Positions 51,525 to 63,710 of a stretch of DNA of 64,000 nucleotides are shown here, piece by piece. This stretch comes from Mangifera indica (lineage: Eukaryota > Streptophyta > Magnoliopsida > Sapindales > Anacardiaceae): assembly GCF_011075055.1 (NCBI RefSeq), contig NC_058153.1, positions 11,718,001 through 11,782,000 of the forward strand, given 5' to 3'. Each line of letters starts with the position of its first letter. Position 1 is the first letter of the stretch. The translations under genes and the position numbers were made by a program. The notes beneath the pieces are model-generated. The model worked only from the letters and a program-made list of their open reading frames with translations, was not told where the DNA came from and did not search any database.

Positions 51525-52690
51525 AGGGGGTGAGGGTGGTCAAAGTGTTAAGTTTTACAAATAAATAGAATTGTGTATAATTCAGTTCAAATCATAAAAC
51601 CAAACTGAACCATTTAAAAAATACGGTTTGATTTGTAGAATGCTCTGATTTAAGTTATAAATTTTTTAAACATTTTTTTTTCAAGTTTGGGTTGCAGTTT
51701 GGATGATTTTTAAATTGAACTGAACCGTAAACTGTCTTTTTTTAAAATACATATATATAACTATATTTAACATAATTTTTCAATAAGCAATTAGGTGTAC
51801 AAACTTGTTTTTTCATATTTATTTTATCATTTTCTTTACATATATATTATTTATATTTCATATCTATTTTAAATATTTATATTATGTTTTAGAAAATTAT
51901 AATTCAATTAATTTTATTAAATAATATATATTAGAAGTTAAAGATTTTAATTGGTTCAAATTATAATCTAAACTAGATTGAACCGTATTTTTACACTTTG
52001 GATTGATTTGGTTTGAAAGCTAAAATGATTTGGCTTGGTTTGGTTTGGTTTGAAAAATTTTCAAATCATTATTTTCAGTTTGATTTGAAAAAAACTCTCA
52101 AACTGCACCAAACCAAATCCTACACACCCCTACAAATGAGGGGTGAAAATTATTTCAATTCAAGTCAGCTTGACTCGAATCTACTTTACCAGAAAGTGTT
52201 GGCTCAAATAATGTTCATTACAAATCTCATATTCAGTGTTATCAATCTTCATATCTATATCTAGTTGAGGGATCTCAAATAAAACTATATATTTTGTTCA
52301 CAAAATGAGATAATATTGGTCTTTCCTATTTGTGATTTATCAAAAAGTTGAAGATTAGTGACATTGGCCTTTGGGTGGGTAAATAAGTTTTTCAAAATTA
52401 ACAGATAATAACTTGAGAAATCAATAATCTTTGGGTAGGAGTAAGTCCTTTGGGCTTAGTAAAATACAAAACTTCCTGTTAAGTGTACTAAAATTGATGC
52501 ATTGAATTTCATACAAGATGGTTCCAAAATTTGAGAGAAGAATTTGGCTTCTGGAGTTTCCTTCGAATTGTTGCCACATGACAGGATTTAGACATACCAT
52601 ATATATATGTCATGTAGCTTTCACCTTTAACTTTGTGGTCCTTCTGTTACCTCTCTTTAGGTCCTACTAGGTTTCAGTTTTACATTAATA
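51525..52690. repeat. Tandem-array block W2, interrupted by a MITE
   Basis: Same order of landmarks as W0 but diverged. The insertion at 51566-52132 separates 'aagtgttaagttttac' from 'gaggggtgaaaattattt', which are contiguous in W0 (36896-36930). Confidence 0.65.
51566..52132. mobile_element. hAT-like MITE (family T), copy in block W2
   Basis: 567 bp; ends TAGAATTGTGTATAATTC and TACACACCCCTA, with arms of 'aaaccaaactgaacc' and 'ttggtttggtttgg'. Flanks caaataaa (51558-51565) and caaatgag (52133-52140); the empty site in W0 reads cgaatgag once. Same family as 49208-50162. Confidence 0.8.
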
Positions 52691-54360
52691 TTGTTAGAGT
52701 TAGATTCAAATGACATCACCATCTCGAATTTATTTGAATTGGTTAAAGATGTTATCGGAAGATTGTCAAGGAAATAAATAATATCACTAATAGGATAATT
52801 AGTATTATCGAAAGTGGATTCACATTCAATTTAAAATTTATTTGATGACACATAAAATATATATATATTTTTTATGCATTCCAAATGAATACGAATAGTT
52901 TTATTATCTGTTAAAATAAGGGTGAACAATATCGAGTGAAACCAAAACCATAATCGATCGAATATGTTCCTTTAATGGCCCGTTGTGCTAGACTATAGAA
53001 CACAATTATAGTAGTCAAGTCCATTCATCTGCCATTCCTTCTAAAATTCTTTAATGTCATGAAGACGTTAGTATCATTTATTTTGAGACTCAAACTAAGG
53101 ATTTGGAAGGTACAGGTATGAAAATATTTATCGTTTAATATTATCTTATAATTAAATTTAATAAATTTATTTAAAATTTTAATTATGTTATATTGATATC
53201 GTCAACCTGCAGTTAAACCTTTTGATAGAGTCAAAAAATTCTATTATTAATAGATGATTTAGGATCAACTTTGGTTCAAAATTTATACTTGTTTAAGGCA
53301 ATTATAAATGTATTAGAGAATCTTTATAATAATATTTTTATATCAAAGCAAGCCTTGACTCAAAAAAGGCTAATCAGGGTCTTACCTATCCAACCATCGG
53401 TTAGATTGGTGAAAAATTAAATCAATATTAAAATAATATTCAATAAAATAGAATTATACTGTACATATTCCTTGTTAGATTTAACTCAATTGAATCCCAA
53501 TAACACAGTTTGAGTCCTAAAAATTGCAAAAGTTTATATAATAACGTATTGATATCAGTATGACAGTTTGATCAGACTGACTCAATAGTTAAACTTTGAC
53601 ATGACATGAATCGCTTATTTCAATAGTGTATTGATTCATTCCATGGCTAATGAGTTTAAAAATTGACTCGGACCAAACTAACCTCCAAATCTCAGTCGAA
53701 TTGATTTGATTAATCAATCTGATCTGGTTTTTAAGACACTAATTTATACCACTAGTTTTAAGCTTTACAATTTCAAGACAAAGTAAAAAGAATAAGTCTT
53801 CCTTAACATATTATTCTATAGGAACCGCTTTGACAAAGATCAACCACTAAGTTAGTAAAACTCATGCTAGTAGAGATTAGCTCAACAATCAATTGTTAGG
53901 TGTTTCATTTTAATACCAGTTTATTAGAAAACGCTAGTATATGCATAAGTCCATTTATAATAAGAGTGTAAAGTCGAAATTGGATCCTTCGACTTCGCAT
54001 TTGAAATTTCACATCTTGACTAATTGTTCTACCCGTAGTTTGTAAAAACTATCTATCAATCCACAAGAATATTGAGATTTTTTATTATATGAATGTGGCA
54101 CCGACTCTCAGTTTTGTTTGGTTAGCAGGAAAATGGAAGGGGGAATTCGGTTGACATAGGATGCCTTAACGATAACATGAAGGCTTCCATTCCGATGATA
54201 GCCATGTCAGTATGTATGGCAAATGCAAGTTCTGGATCTGAAACTTTGTCTCTTTTAGGAAAATCAGGATGAGTTTCTATTATACATTTTCTAATGATAA
54301 ACATCTGTACAATAATAATTTCAAATGGATTGTTTTAAAATTATAAAAAAATAATAATGT

Positions 54361-54703
54361 CAATATTATGTGTATCTATTTTGAGTACACAAATAAATAT
54401 ACTTTTATGTATGTCATCATATAATTGAGTGTTACTTCATCCTTAATTCAAAATCAACCAATCACATGATAACACATTTAAGTGTGTACCTATTTATGTA
54501 TTCATAGTGGATACAAATAGTTTTATTGGAAACGAGCGATATTATGTATACTATTTTAAGTACACAGATGGACGTACTTTTATGTGTGTCATCACATGAT
54601 TAGGTGTTACTTCAATTTTAATTCAAAATCAATTAATTATATAATAATTCATTTAAATGTGTATCTATTTATGTATTCAAAATGGATACATATAGTTTTA
54701 TTG
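54361..54703. mobile_element. Two family P MITEs side by side
   Basis: 54361-54528 and 54539-54703, separated by about 10 bp and similar to each other: both begin 'tattatgtgtat' or 'tattatgtata' and end 'catatagttttattg' or similar. Neither is present at the matching place in Y1 (about 40360) or Y2. Confidence 0.75.
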
Positions 54704-55225
54704 TTTCAAAACTTGTCTAAATGTTTTGTTATCATATCTTCACATACGTTTGGGAGGTGGGAAAAGCTCATTTTCGAGCATAATCAAGTAGATAAATGTA
54801 AATCTTCAAGTTTTATATATATGAACATAAATTACCTAAAATTTTATGCCAAGCTTGAGTTGAATCTAGAATGGCCAACTTGATTAATGAATATTAACAC
54901 CAAACAAGGAGATGAGTCAGCGAAGAAAAATAAGAATGGTTAGAGAAGAAAAAATATATCCGAAAATAATGGTGTTGTTAGAGTACAAACCAATGACATA
55001 CAATGCTTAATTCAACTTAGGTGATTCGTTTGACACCAGGGGAGGAATATCTAAAGACTCAAATGCATTCTCTACAAGGTATTTGATTCACTAGTTATTG
55101 ATGATGAGAATTGCACCAACTAGAAGAATACTAAATTGTTGAGGGAATTCAATACAGGGAGAATTAAAGACGGACAATCAAACTTTAACATAGTTTGACC
55201 AAAAATACTAGGAGTTTATATCTAT

Positions 55226-55433
55226 TAGGATTAGACTCGAACTGAGCCCGAAACAAGCCTACCCTATACGGGCTCGGTTGAGTTCGAGTTACTCGCCAAA
55301 TTTTTCAATTAAAAATTTTGATACAAAACAACATCATTTTGACTAATATGTATTAAAACGACGTCGTTTTAATAACGAAAAATGAATCGAACCGAATTTG
55401 AGTCGAGTTCGAGCTCAGCTCGAATCAGCCCTA
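55226..55433. mobile_element. hAT-type MITE (family H), copy 3
   Basis: 208 bp with TAGGATTAGACTCGAAC at left and GAATCAGCCCTA at right, and the central 'aaaacgacgtcgtttt' palindrome. Flanks atatctat (55218-55225) and atatccac (55434-55441). Absent from the matching sites in Y1 and Y2, where 'atgtccag' occurs once. Confidence 0.8.
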
Positions 55434-56340
55434 ATATCCACAATAATAATATCATCTAAGTAATGTAAGCAGAAAGTAGTATTACAATGCTAGAGTGCTT
55501 ATTGAATGTTAAAACTACCATTCCCTTAGTTCTTTTGCTGTCAAAGATTTATATTAGTGGATACTAGGGTTACATATATAACGGTTTAGGTAAACTGCAA
55601 AAAATATGTGACTTGATGAAAGACATCAAAATCTCGATATAGTGAAAGGGTAATTACACATTGATTGTGAATATAGAAAATGATTATAAGACAATATGAA
55701 AATATTTTATATTGTTAGGGTGATTGCAAAAATTGCGGTGGATAATGACTCTTGTTTCCTATTTATAGTTTCTTGATGAGAACATTTCTAATTTGAGTCT
55801 TCTTCTTAACTTGGGGACTGATATAGAGTCAGTCTGCTAATTTAATTGACTGAATTAGAGTATTGATTATCTCTTTACTCTACCATGCCATGCACATAAT
55901 TGAAGTTACATATTTTGATTCTTATTTAGTCACATGTAATTTTTATCAAGGAAGATAAGCTTTTCAGTTATTGTTTGAGACAAGCTTACACAATCTCACA
56001 TTTGATTTTATAAACGATTATACCGATGGGTAGACTTTTTGGGAGCTAGCCTCTCCACGTTGAACTTTTTGGAAGACCAGTTCGCACTCGGCACAGATAC
56101 ATAATGTTAAGCTTAAACTCAATCTTGCTCAAGTTGGGAGAACAATATCATCAAAAAATTACTAACAAGATAAATAGTATCTCCGAAAGGGTAAACTGTA
56201 ACATGAGAAAGGTAAACATTATCATTGAAGAGATAGACAGTGTCATCAATAGAGTAAACAGTATCGCCAGAATGATAAACAGTATCAAAATTCAAGCTTA
56301 ACTAGAGTTTATTCAAACCAAACATGGATTCGAACCCAAA

Positions 56341-56806
56341 ACCGCTTGGCTAGAACCCACCCCTTGAGGGATGAAAACGTCACTTTTTGAAAGTAGTGGG
56401 GCTGACTGTAGTCACTGTACTTTTTAGTCTAATCCTAGTGTATTTTTTTGTAAAAATCTTCCCCATCGAAGTTTTATAAGCTACAAATCCCATTCTCGAT
56501 ATACCCTTTACTAAATCATTATACTTTCCTCTACACACCCATTTGAATACAAAATTTATTGAAAAAGACGCAAAATGTCAGTAGATTTGAGGGTTCATAT
56601 CCCTTGAGAGTTTTGTGCTCCATCCTGTTGAGTTAAATGAAACAGGCGGAGCTTATGTAATTACACCTCACCGTGCCTGTTTAATCCATCAGTATAAAAT
56701 GAAATGAAACTTCAGATTTCATACATCATAACCCAGTTTCAACCAAAATGTAACACTAGTTATAGCCATAATCCAGTCAAGTTTTTTTCTGAACAGCACC
56801 CTAGAA
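56341..56806. other. Spacer between the array and the Elongin-B-like gene
   Basis: 56341-56640 is unrecognised. About 56690-56806 is likely the 3'UTR of the minus-strand gene. Confidence 0.4.
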
Positions 56807-59468
56807 TCACCAGTTGCCTCCTTCCGCATCACGAGACGGGTAGAAATCTTTCGGCTGAACAATGTTGACATCTTCAAACTCATTGTCATCTGAAGGAATG
56901 AAAGAAAAGTTTTAGAAATAATTATCACAATAGTACAAAATAGAACTAAGAAAAAGGTTTACAAACTATTGATAGCCCATTAGCCATCTTAAACTTTCGG
57001 TATTTGGGAACTCTATGATGTATCATGGCCTTAAATGAAAAGTCCAGAAACTTTCCCCAACTGTGTTCTCATATTTGTATGTCTGTGCTAGTTTTGGAGA
57101 ATGCATAATAATATACCGCATTGAAAGGCAAGCTTAACATGTCAAGAATGAAGAATATACAATTTTCAAACCGGTAAGCATGATGATCCTAGTGCAATTT
57201 ATTTAACCAAACAAAGACGCAGCTGCAGCTTCTGAACAATTTCAGCAACATGATTTCTAGTTTTTTTCTTGCATAAGACTATGTACACTAAATAAAAATT
57301 CTAATTTGTGTACTAACGACACCATATGATTGAGTGTTATTTTATTTTTAATTCAAAATCATCTAATCACATGGTGAAACAACATCATTAATACACAAAT
57401 TAGCAGTCATTGTTAATGCACATAGTTTTATTGTTCTTTCTTTCTTGCCACTAGTATACTTCTAGCATATCAAATATTAACGTGCATCTAAATTACATGC
57501 TAATCAAAAGCAAAGATCATATGGCACAGTGTATACATCAATCCATACAACTCAAAAGGAAAGCTTATGTTGTAATCGCTTGAACTGCGGTTTGTGAAAA
57601 AGAGATTTGATAGCTAGGGCTGGATTCGAGCCGAGCCGAGCTCGGCTCGCAGCCAGCTCAGGATCGGCTCGACTTTTTAATGGCTGGCTCAAGTTTGGCT
57701 CGAGCTCGACTCGAGCCGAATTCGGCTCGGATCGAGCTCGGCTCGGCTCGTTTTTTATATCAAAACGACACCGTTTTGTATATATATATGGATCAAAACG
57801 ACATCGTTTTATATAAAAAAAATTTTAAAAAAATATACCGAGCCAGCTCGGGCTCGGCTCGAGCTCGATCGAGCCGAGCTGAGCCTGGCTCGTTTCGGGC
57901 TCGAACCGAGCCGAGCTCGAGCTCGAGCTGGCTCGGCTCGAATCCAGCCCTATTGATAGCCTACGACAACACCAATCCACTGGTTAATACAATATTATCG
58001 TTGAACAGCAGCTGAAACAACAGAGCATATCTTACAAGAGAGGTACCACATCACTAATATTAAGCAGTCTAGAAGTTTAAAGATACAATGGGATTAGGCT
58101 AGAATTGAAACGAAAATTCAAAATTTAGACATATGCAATCAATGACCAAGATCAAGTACTATGGCACTAATCAAAAGGTTGCTGTGCATAGTGAAAACAA
58201 GAATCTCAAGCTTAAGAGTGCATATTGAAAGAGAAGTAGAACTTGTAAACACAGCAAGAGAACCATAATCACTACTATGAGAGAATGAGAATAAGAATAA
58301 GAATAAGAATAAGAATGGAAGAGGAATGCAGCTCAAAGACGGTCACTTGAAAGCAAAACACTGATCTGGAAGATGATGAAGGATAAACAATAGGGTAGAA
58401 ACAAATATATGATCTCATGCAAGCTAAGAATATATCAGTTCCAAGCATCCATACAGCATAACCAACCAAATTAATTTAATCCTAAAAAAGTAGGCACATA
58501 ACAGAGTGGAAAACAAAGAATAATATAAATGACCTTTTCTCAAAGTCAGGGCCACAACAGCGTCGTTCTCGACCTGAAAGCAAAGGGAAATTTTATTTTA
58601 CTAGTTAAGATAGATTGATATCTCAATTGGATAATAGTAGAATATCTAAAATTTCCACCATAAATTAGAAACAAAAGGCTGCAGCAATGAAGATGAGAGA
58701 GCTAATTTTAACCTAAGCACAGAAAATGAAGAACAACTAAGGAACATGCCAATTGTTAAATTGATACCCTCTGATCCGCCAAAGTCTTTGAATCCTCTAA
58801 TACTTCTCCACTCCCCACCAAAATCAAACACTGATCATTAACTGGCTGGTCTATGAGGGTATGCAATTTCTGCTTAATGTTCAGAATAGTCTCCGTTGGA
58901 TCGCACTGGATAAAGTAGGTTGTCTTGTTACGTTTAACACGAATATACATAGCCTGCAGAATGACACAAGAATCAAATAGACTGTGAAAAAACAACTTCA
59001 GCAGCCATAATCCCACATGACTTGATTACATAATTACACACACCGATGCAACAAAGAAGGTCATATATACTACAATGTTCAATATTACAAATGTGATATT
59101 ACAGCAAATCTTTCTCCAATTTCCCATTAACACATCTTGTTAGCCAAATAAAACCAACTCTATAAACTGAAAACCCCTGCAAATTTTTGGTCTCAACTCC
59201 CATACAAGCAATTCAAGCTTTTTACAAAGCCGCCTTCAACAAGCTAGTTCTGGGCAATGAACACATGACCAAAAGAGAAAGCTACAAAATTATCTTCATG
59301 ATCCATCACCAAATGCATCAAAATTAACAAATCAGCTCGTTCTCACATTCAGCTAATACTAACACTAAATAAGACATGAATTCAAGTAGTTCCTTCATTC
59401 TAACGGCACATTTAACAAATAAAAGGAGGAATATACAAAGGGTATTCAGGGGATTTTGAAATTACCAT
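56807..59468 (-). CDS. Elongin-B-like ubiquitin-domain protein
   Basis: Four exons on the minus strand: 59468-59466 (only the ATG), 58953-58768, 58573-58534 and 56889-56807 (TGA), giving 103 residues. The protein starts MAMYIRVKRNKTTYFIQCD, a ubiquitin-like beta-grasp fold covering roughly residues 1-80 (ETILNIKQKLHTLIDQPV, GEVLEDSKTLADQ, NDAVVALTLRK), followed by an acidic tail (NEFEDVNIVQPKDFYPSRD). This matches the plant Elongin-B-like family (Arabidopsis At5g57860, from memory). Animal Elongin B bridges Elongin C to cullin ligases and Pol II elongation factor; the plant role is less clear. The three-base coding part of exon 1 is unusual but supported by the gtaatt donor and by the expected MAMYI start. 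Intron 3 (1.6 kb) contains a perfect family H MITE. All phases agree. Confidence 0.85.
57275..57434. mobile_element. Family P MITE in intron 3 of the Elongin-B-like gene
   Basis: Left 'agactatgtacactaaat', right 'atgcacatagttttattg', centre 'accatatgattgagtg' paired with 'ctaatcacatggtg'. Confidence 0.65.
57615..57952. mobile_element. hAT-type MITE (family H), copy 2, perfect target duplication
   Basis: 338 bp with TAGGGCTGGATTCGAGCC at left and GGCTCGAATCCAGCCCTA at right: an exact 18-bp terminal inverted repeat, with inverted similarity continuing inward. The 8-bp flanks ttgatagc (57607-57614 and 57953-57960) are identical. The GC-rich gagct arms and the central 'aaaacgac.ccgtttt' motifs define the family. 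It appears the youngest copy here. Confidence 0.93.
58289..58316. repeat. (AATAAG)n microsatellite
   Basis: About five tandem AATAAG units in intron 3 of the Elongin-B-like gene. Confidence 0.85.
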
Positions 59469-61479
59469 GTTTGTTAGAAGCCTTGACGTCTTTGAATTGC
59501 AGGTGCTCCGTTGGGTTTGCGCGAAGAAGCTGACGGGTTGCTTCTAAAATATGTTGAGGCAATGTTTGGCTGCAGGAATAGCCTATCAACACCAGAAAAT
59601 AAGTCTTTTTTTTTTTTTAATTTAATAAAAATTTTAATGGCCAATGTATCTTCTTAAATAGAATTTTACAAATACCTAATGGGGATGAATTTTTTATTTT
59701 TTTTTATTTTTGGAGAACTACATGTTCCACGTAATTTATGACCCGTTTTTATTTTTATAAATGGAAATATGACATTTTCCACCTCTTGCCAAATATTATT
59801 AGAAAAATTAGTTAATTTTTATGATATAAATATTTAAAAAATTAAAATATTTATTTATAATTTTTAATATTTATTAATTTTATCCAACAAACTTTATTAC
59901 CTATATTATCACCTTTGTTTTATTTAAAAAAAAAAATTTTAATCTAAAATTGTAGACAGTAATTGAAATTACACTAGTTCAATACTATTCCAATTGAAAT
60001 TATATCGAAATAATAAGATTTTAGTCAGAATTGTATTGTAATATATGATTCAACCGAAATTACTTTAAAATAGTGCAATTCAATCGGAAAAATACTATTC
60101 AGATGTAATTCTAATTAAAATTACACTAGAATAATGTAATTTTAATTGCAATTGGAATTACATTAGAATTGTGCAAATCCAACTGTAATCATATCAATGT
60201 AGTGTAGTTTCAACAAAATCATATCATTTCAATTAGGGATAAGCAGGTTCGGGTAATCAATTGAAAAAAACAGAAACTAATCGATTCCTAAGATTTAGAA
60301 ACTGAAACTAGAACTTGTACACGTAGGTTTTTATCTAGAATCTATCCAATCGATTTCAATTCTGATCTCGGGTTTTGGTACTCAACATTGAGTTGCGGTG
60401 AATGTCCACTCGTGTGTTTTGATTTTTCTGTAAAGGAAAAAAAAAACCCTCCTAAATTCAAGTGAATTTGATTTAGCTTTGATATTTCAGATCCAGATTT
60501 TGTTTCATAGCTGCTGCATGACACGGAAGTTATTAAACATGTTTTCAACACCAAATAAAACATTTGTTTTTATAATTGGAACTGGAACCTACCCAGAGTG
60601 GGTCGATTCTAAGTAAGAATTGGGACTGAAAGATGGATAACTGATGATTTCAGTTTTGGTTTGATTCTTTCGCTACCCCGTAATTCTAATGTAGTTTCAA
60701 TGAAATCTTATCGAAATTGTGTGATTTCGACAAAATCACATACTTCTAGTGTGATTCTAACATAATTACATTGTAATCGATGCAATAACAAATTTCAGAC
60801 TTGTCAGAGTTAGAATTACAATTTTGATTTTTTTCAATTAAAGATAAAGATCGAAATGATAAAATTTAAAGTAAATATAAAGAGCTAGAGTTTTGATTTT
60901 TTTTTTCAATTAAAAATGGAAGTATAAATGATAAATTTTAATAGTTGGCAGGAGTAAATTTTGTTTGTAGTTTATCAGTGCAAGTGAATATATATATATT
61001 TTATAAACTAACAAAATACCCTTTGAACATTAAATTATAGCTTTGACGGAATGTGGGAAATATCTTTTTTTTTAACTTTAAACGTAGGATTTAATTCTTT
61101 TGTCATAGTTTGGGAGGGAAATAGTGATTTTCGCTAGTAAATATATAAAAATTTATTAAAGGTTTATCAAAAACATTTTTGAAAAATGATTTCTGTCTAT
61201 CTGCGATGCAGTCTACGATACTACCCTATCAGCTGACAAATCTTATTCTAAATCGGATTAACATAAGCAAGCGTCCAAACAGATCCCTAGAATAAGCATT
61301 CCGTACACTGGCATTCAATTCGGCCGGCAAAAACTCAAAGCTTGTTCACCTAACCAGCCGACCTCAGCTGTTTATAGAAGAACAAAAAACTCTCTTCCAA
61401 ATCCTCACAACTTCCCTACGCCTTAGGGCAGTCGATTCCTTATCCTCCGCCTCCTCATACTCCATCCGGCCGCCACGCA
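59469..61479. other. Divergent intergenic region
   Basis: Lies between the minus-strand Elongin-B-like gene and the plus-strand calcineurin-B-like gene. 59469-59580 is the leader of the former. 59940-60230 and 60690-60790 are an array of imperfect units like 'aattacactagaata' and 'gtaattttaattg'. It is interrupted at about 60231-60683 by sequence starting 'ttagggataagcaggttc' and ending 'cgctaccccgtaa', a probable MITE. 61200-61479 is the likely promoter and leader of the EF-hand gene. Confidence 0.5.
60231..60683. mobile_element. Possible MITE within a degenerate short-repeat array
   Basis: Starts TAGGGATAAGCAGG and ends CGCTACCCCGTA, and interrupts otherwise continuous short repeats. TIR similarity is short and no clear target duplication was found. 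Confidence 0.35.
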
Positions 61480-63710
61480 ATGGGCAACACCTCTTCGATG
61501 CTCACTCAGTACGACATTGAAGAAGTCCAACGCCACTGCAACAACACGTGTAACAATTACTAATCAAATGTTAAACTATTAGTTAATTTAATTCACTTTC
61601 TCGTTTCTTTACGAGCCGTCGATTTTGAATTTTGATTTTTTTTTTTTTTTTTGTGATCAGTTTCTCAGCAGGAGATTGTGTCGTTGTACCAGAGGTTTTG
61701 CCAGCTGGATCGTAATAACGGCGGCTTTATCTCCGGCGAAGAGTTCCTCTCTGTTCCTGAATTCGCCGTCAATCCTCTCTCTCTTGTATGTACGCTGAAG
61801 TTATATTTTAGCGCGTGTTATTATGTTTGTCATTCCAAAATATATGATGAAAAATTTTACTTAATTTTAGGTATTATTGTACATATATTGCTAAATTTCT
61901 AGTCTGAAACAGTTTTGCGAATCCTATATTAGATATTACAAGAATTGAGATACAGTTTAGATATTCGATGATCTCTAAATTTTTTGGAAATTATTGTTAG
62001 TTCATAGCTCAAACAGATTGGAAAGTGAAAATTAGGGCAGATTTTAAGATTTCTCAGTGTATTTCTGTGTACGTGCAAATACATGTATCACATAAGAGAA
62101 ATGATGAATTTGAATAATCATAGGTTGTTGAGGATGCTAGATGGAATGGTTTTCAAGGAATTCGTGGCAGTTTTGCCTGCATTCAGTCCACTCATTCTAA
62201 TAAGTGAAATATGTTTGTACAAGTTTATCTTTTTGTCCTTCAAATATATCTGATAAAAATTTTGTGGTAGCTGTAATATTTGTAAAATTTTAGTTTTCAG
62301 ATATAATTTTACGTATTACGGTAAAAACAGTGCTTAGCTTTTGAGTCTGAAACAGTTATTGAATATTAAAGTGAATGCATTTTAGATTATAGAAGGACTG
62401 AGATACAGTTTAGAGGTTTGATTATATGTTAGTTTTTGGAAATTAGTTTAAGTTCATAAACCAAACAGATAAAAAGAGTATCAAAGCAAGTGAAATTAGA
62501 GGGCCTATTTTAGATTTCTCTTCGTGTATGTATGTGTATGTGCAAATGTGTGTATTGTTCATAAAAAATGTTGTTTTTATTAGAAGGCTTATTTTAGATT
62601 TCCCTGCATTCAGCCCATTTCTTGTCATTAAGTGAATTATGTTTGTGTGTGTTTATATTTTTGCCCTTCAGAAATATTGAGTAAAAAAATCATGGAGATA
62701 TCTGTATAAGAAAAAAAATAGTTTCAGATATAATTTTAGGTATTAGCGTACAAATAAGGTCAAAAAACAAGTGAAATTTTAGAGGTTAATTTAAGATTTC
62801 TCTTTATGTATTTATGTGCATATGTGAATGTATGAGTTTGTCTGGTTTTATGTTTCTTTATAGCATGTATTAATGTGTGAACATGCATGCTTTGGTTGTA
62901 TGTGTATGTGTTATATTTTTCTTTTAATGAGAAATGATGTATCTATTGTTAATAAAATGTTAATTGGATTCTCAGAGGTTGTTGAGAAGGCTAGATGGAT
63001 TGAATTTTAAGGATTTTGTGGCTTTTTTGTCTGCATTCAGTCCACGTGCGAGTTTGCAACATAAAATTGAGTGTAAGGGTTTATTTATGATTAAGTTTTG
63101 ATTGACATAATTTGGTTTACCATTAATTTCATTTTTTTTTTTTGGCCCAAACATTCATTTTTCTGGTGTTTGCTATTTTTGCAGTTATATTCAAGGTGTA
63201 TGATTCAGATGGAAATGGTAAAGTTACATTTAACGATATGCTGGATGTTTTGCGTGATTTGACTGGAAATTTCATATCTGAGCAACAAAGAGAGGTAGGT
63301 TTTTCTCAATCTTCCTTGCACTTTCAGTTACTGTAGTGTTGATGTTAAAAAGTTGCTGTGATTCTGTAGAATGATATAATTGCATTTTTGTGGAGGTTTT
63401 TATTATTTTGATCTTTAATCATAGACAATCATATATTCAAGGTTTTTGTATCTATTTAGGCAATGTCTAACTGATTTATGGACAGCACTATTTTATTCTA
63501 AGATATTGAATTCTGCTAGGATGACATTATAAAAGCCTCCCTCTTTTATCTAACTCATGATGACCAAGTTATATGATTGTTGAGAATAAATCAGAGTTAT
63601 GCCTTAAAGTCGATGTGCATTTGTGTTTTGTGCAGCAAGTTCTGATGCATGTTCTTGAGGAAGCAGGCTACAAAAAGGATTCGTTAATAGTTTTATCGGA
63701 CTTTGTTAAG
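61480..63710 (+). CDS. Calcineurin-B-like EF-hand protein (3' exon beyond window)
   Basis: Five exons are visible: 61480-61549, 61661-61785, 62976-63072, 63185-63294 and 63636-63710, encoding 159 residues in consistent phase. The last exon should lie past 64000. The N-terminus MGNTSSMLTQYDIEEVQ has Gly2 and Ser6, a good N-myristoylation signal, as in calcineurin B and CHP proteins. EF-hand 1 has loop residues 40-51 (DRNNGGFISGEE). EF-hand 2 is degenerate (LDGLNFKDF). EF-hand 3 has loop residues 104-115 (DSDGNGKVTFND, with Asp rather than Glu at position 12). The fourth is beyond the window. The best match in memory is the Arabidopsis calcineurin-B-subunit-like protein At3g18430, distinct from the CBL family. 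It should act as a membrane-associated calcium sensor; its partner is unknown because plants lack calcineurin A. Intron 2 (1190 bp) holds repeats with exon 3 copies. Confidence 0.88.
61913..62970 (+). repeat. Tandem repeats in intron 2 containing decayed exon 3 copies
   Basis: Three related units of roughly 400 bp start near 61910, 62338 and 62720. Anchors: 'gtctgaaacagtt', 'tgagatacagtttaga' and 'agatttctc' followed by 'gtgtat' or 'tgtatt'. The first contains an exon 3-like stretch (62125-62197), the second only a fragment ('cctgcattcagcccat', about 62603), and the third leads into the real exon 3 at 62976. Confidence 0.75.

Larger units (their letters stand above)
52890..56340. repeat. Tandem-array block Y3 (oldest copy)
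   Basis: Clearly related to Y1 and Y2 but much more diverged. Anchors: 'agccttgactcaaaaaagg' (about 53348), 'gaatgtggcaccgactctc' (about 54092), 'ttgtttggttagcagg' and 'gatgggtagac' (about 56026). It carries two family P MITEs (54361-54703) and one family H MITE (55226-55433), all absent from Y1 and Y2. Non-coding. Confidence 0.75.

Noticed and set aside
56320..56370. 'ggattcgaaccc' resembling a tRNA T-loop on the minus strand
   Set aside because: No A box, anticodon arm or acceptor stem at the right spacing. The similar 'ggattcaaaccc' at about 41530 shows it is part of the duplicated Y block.
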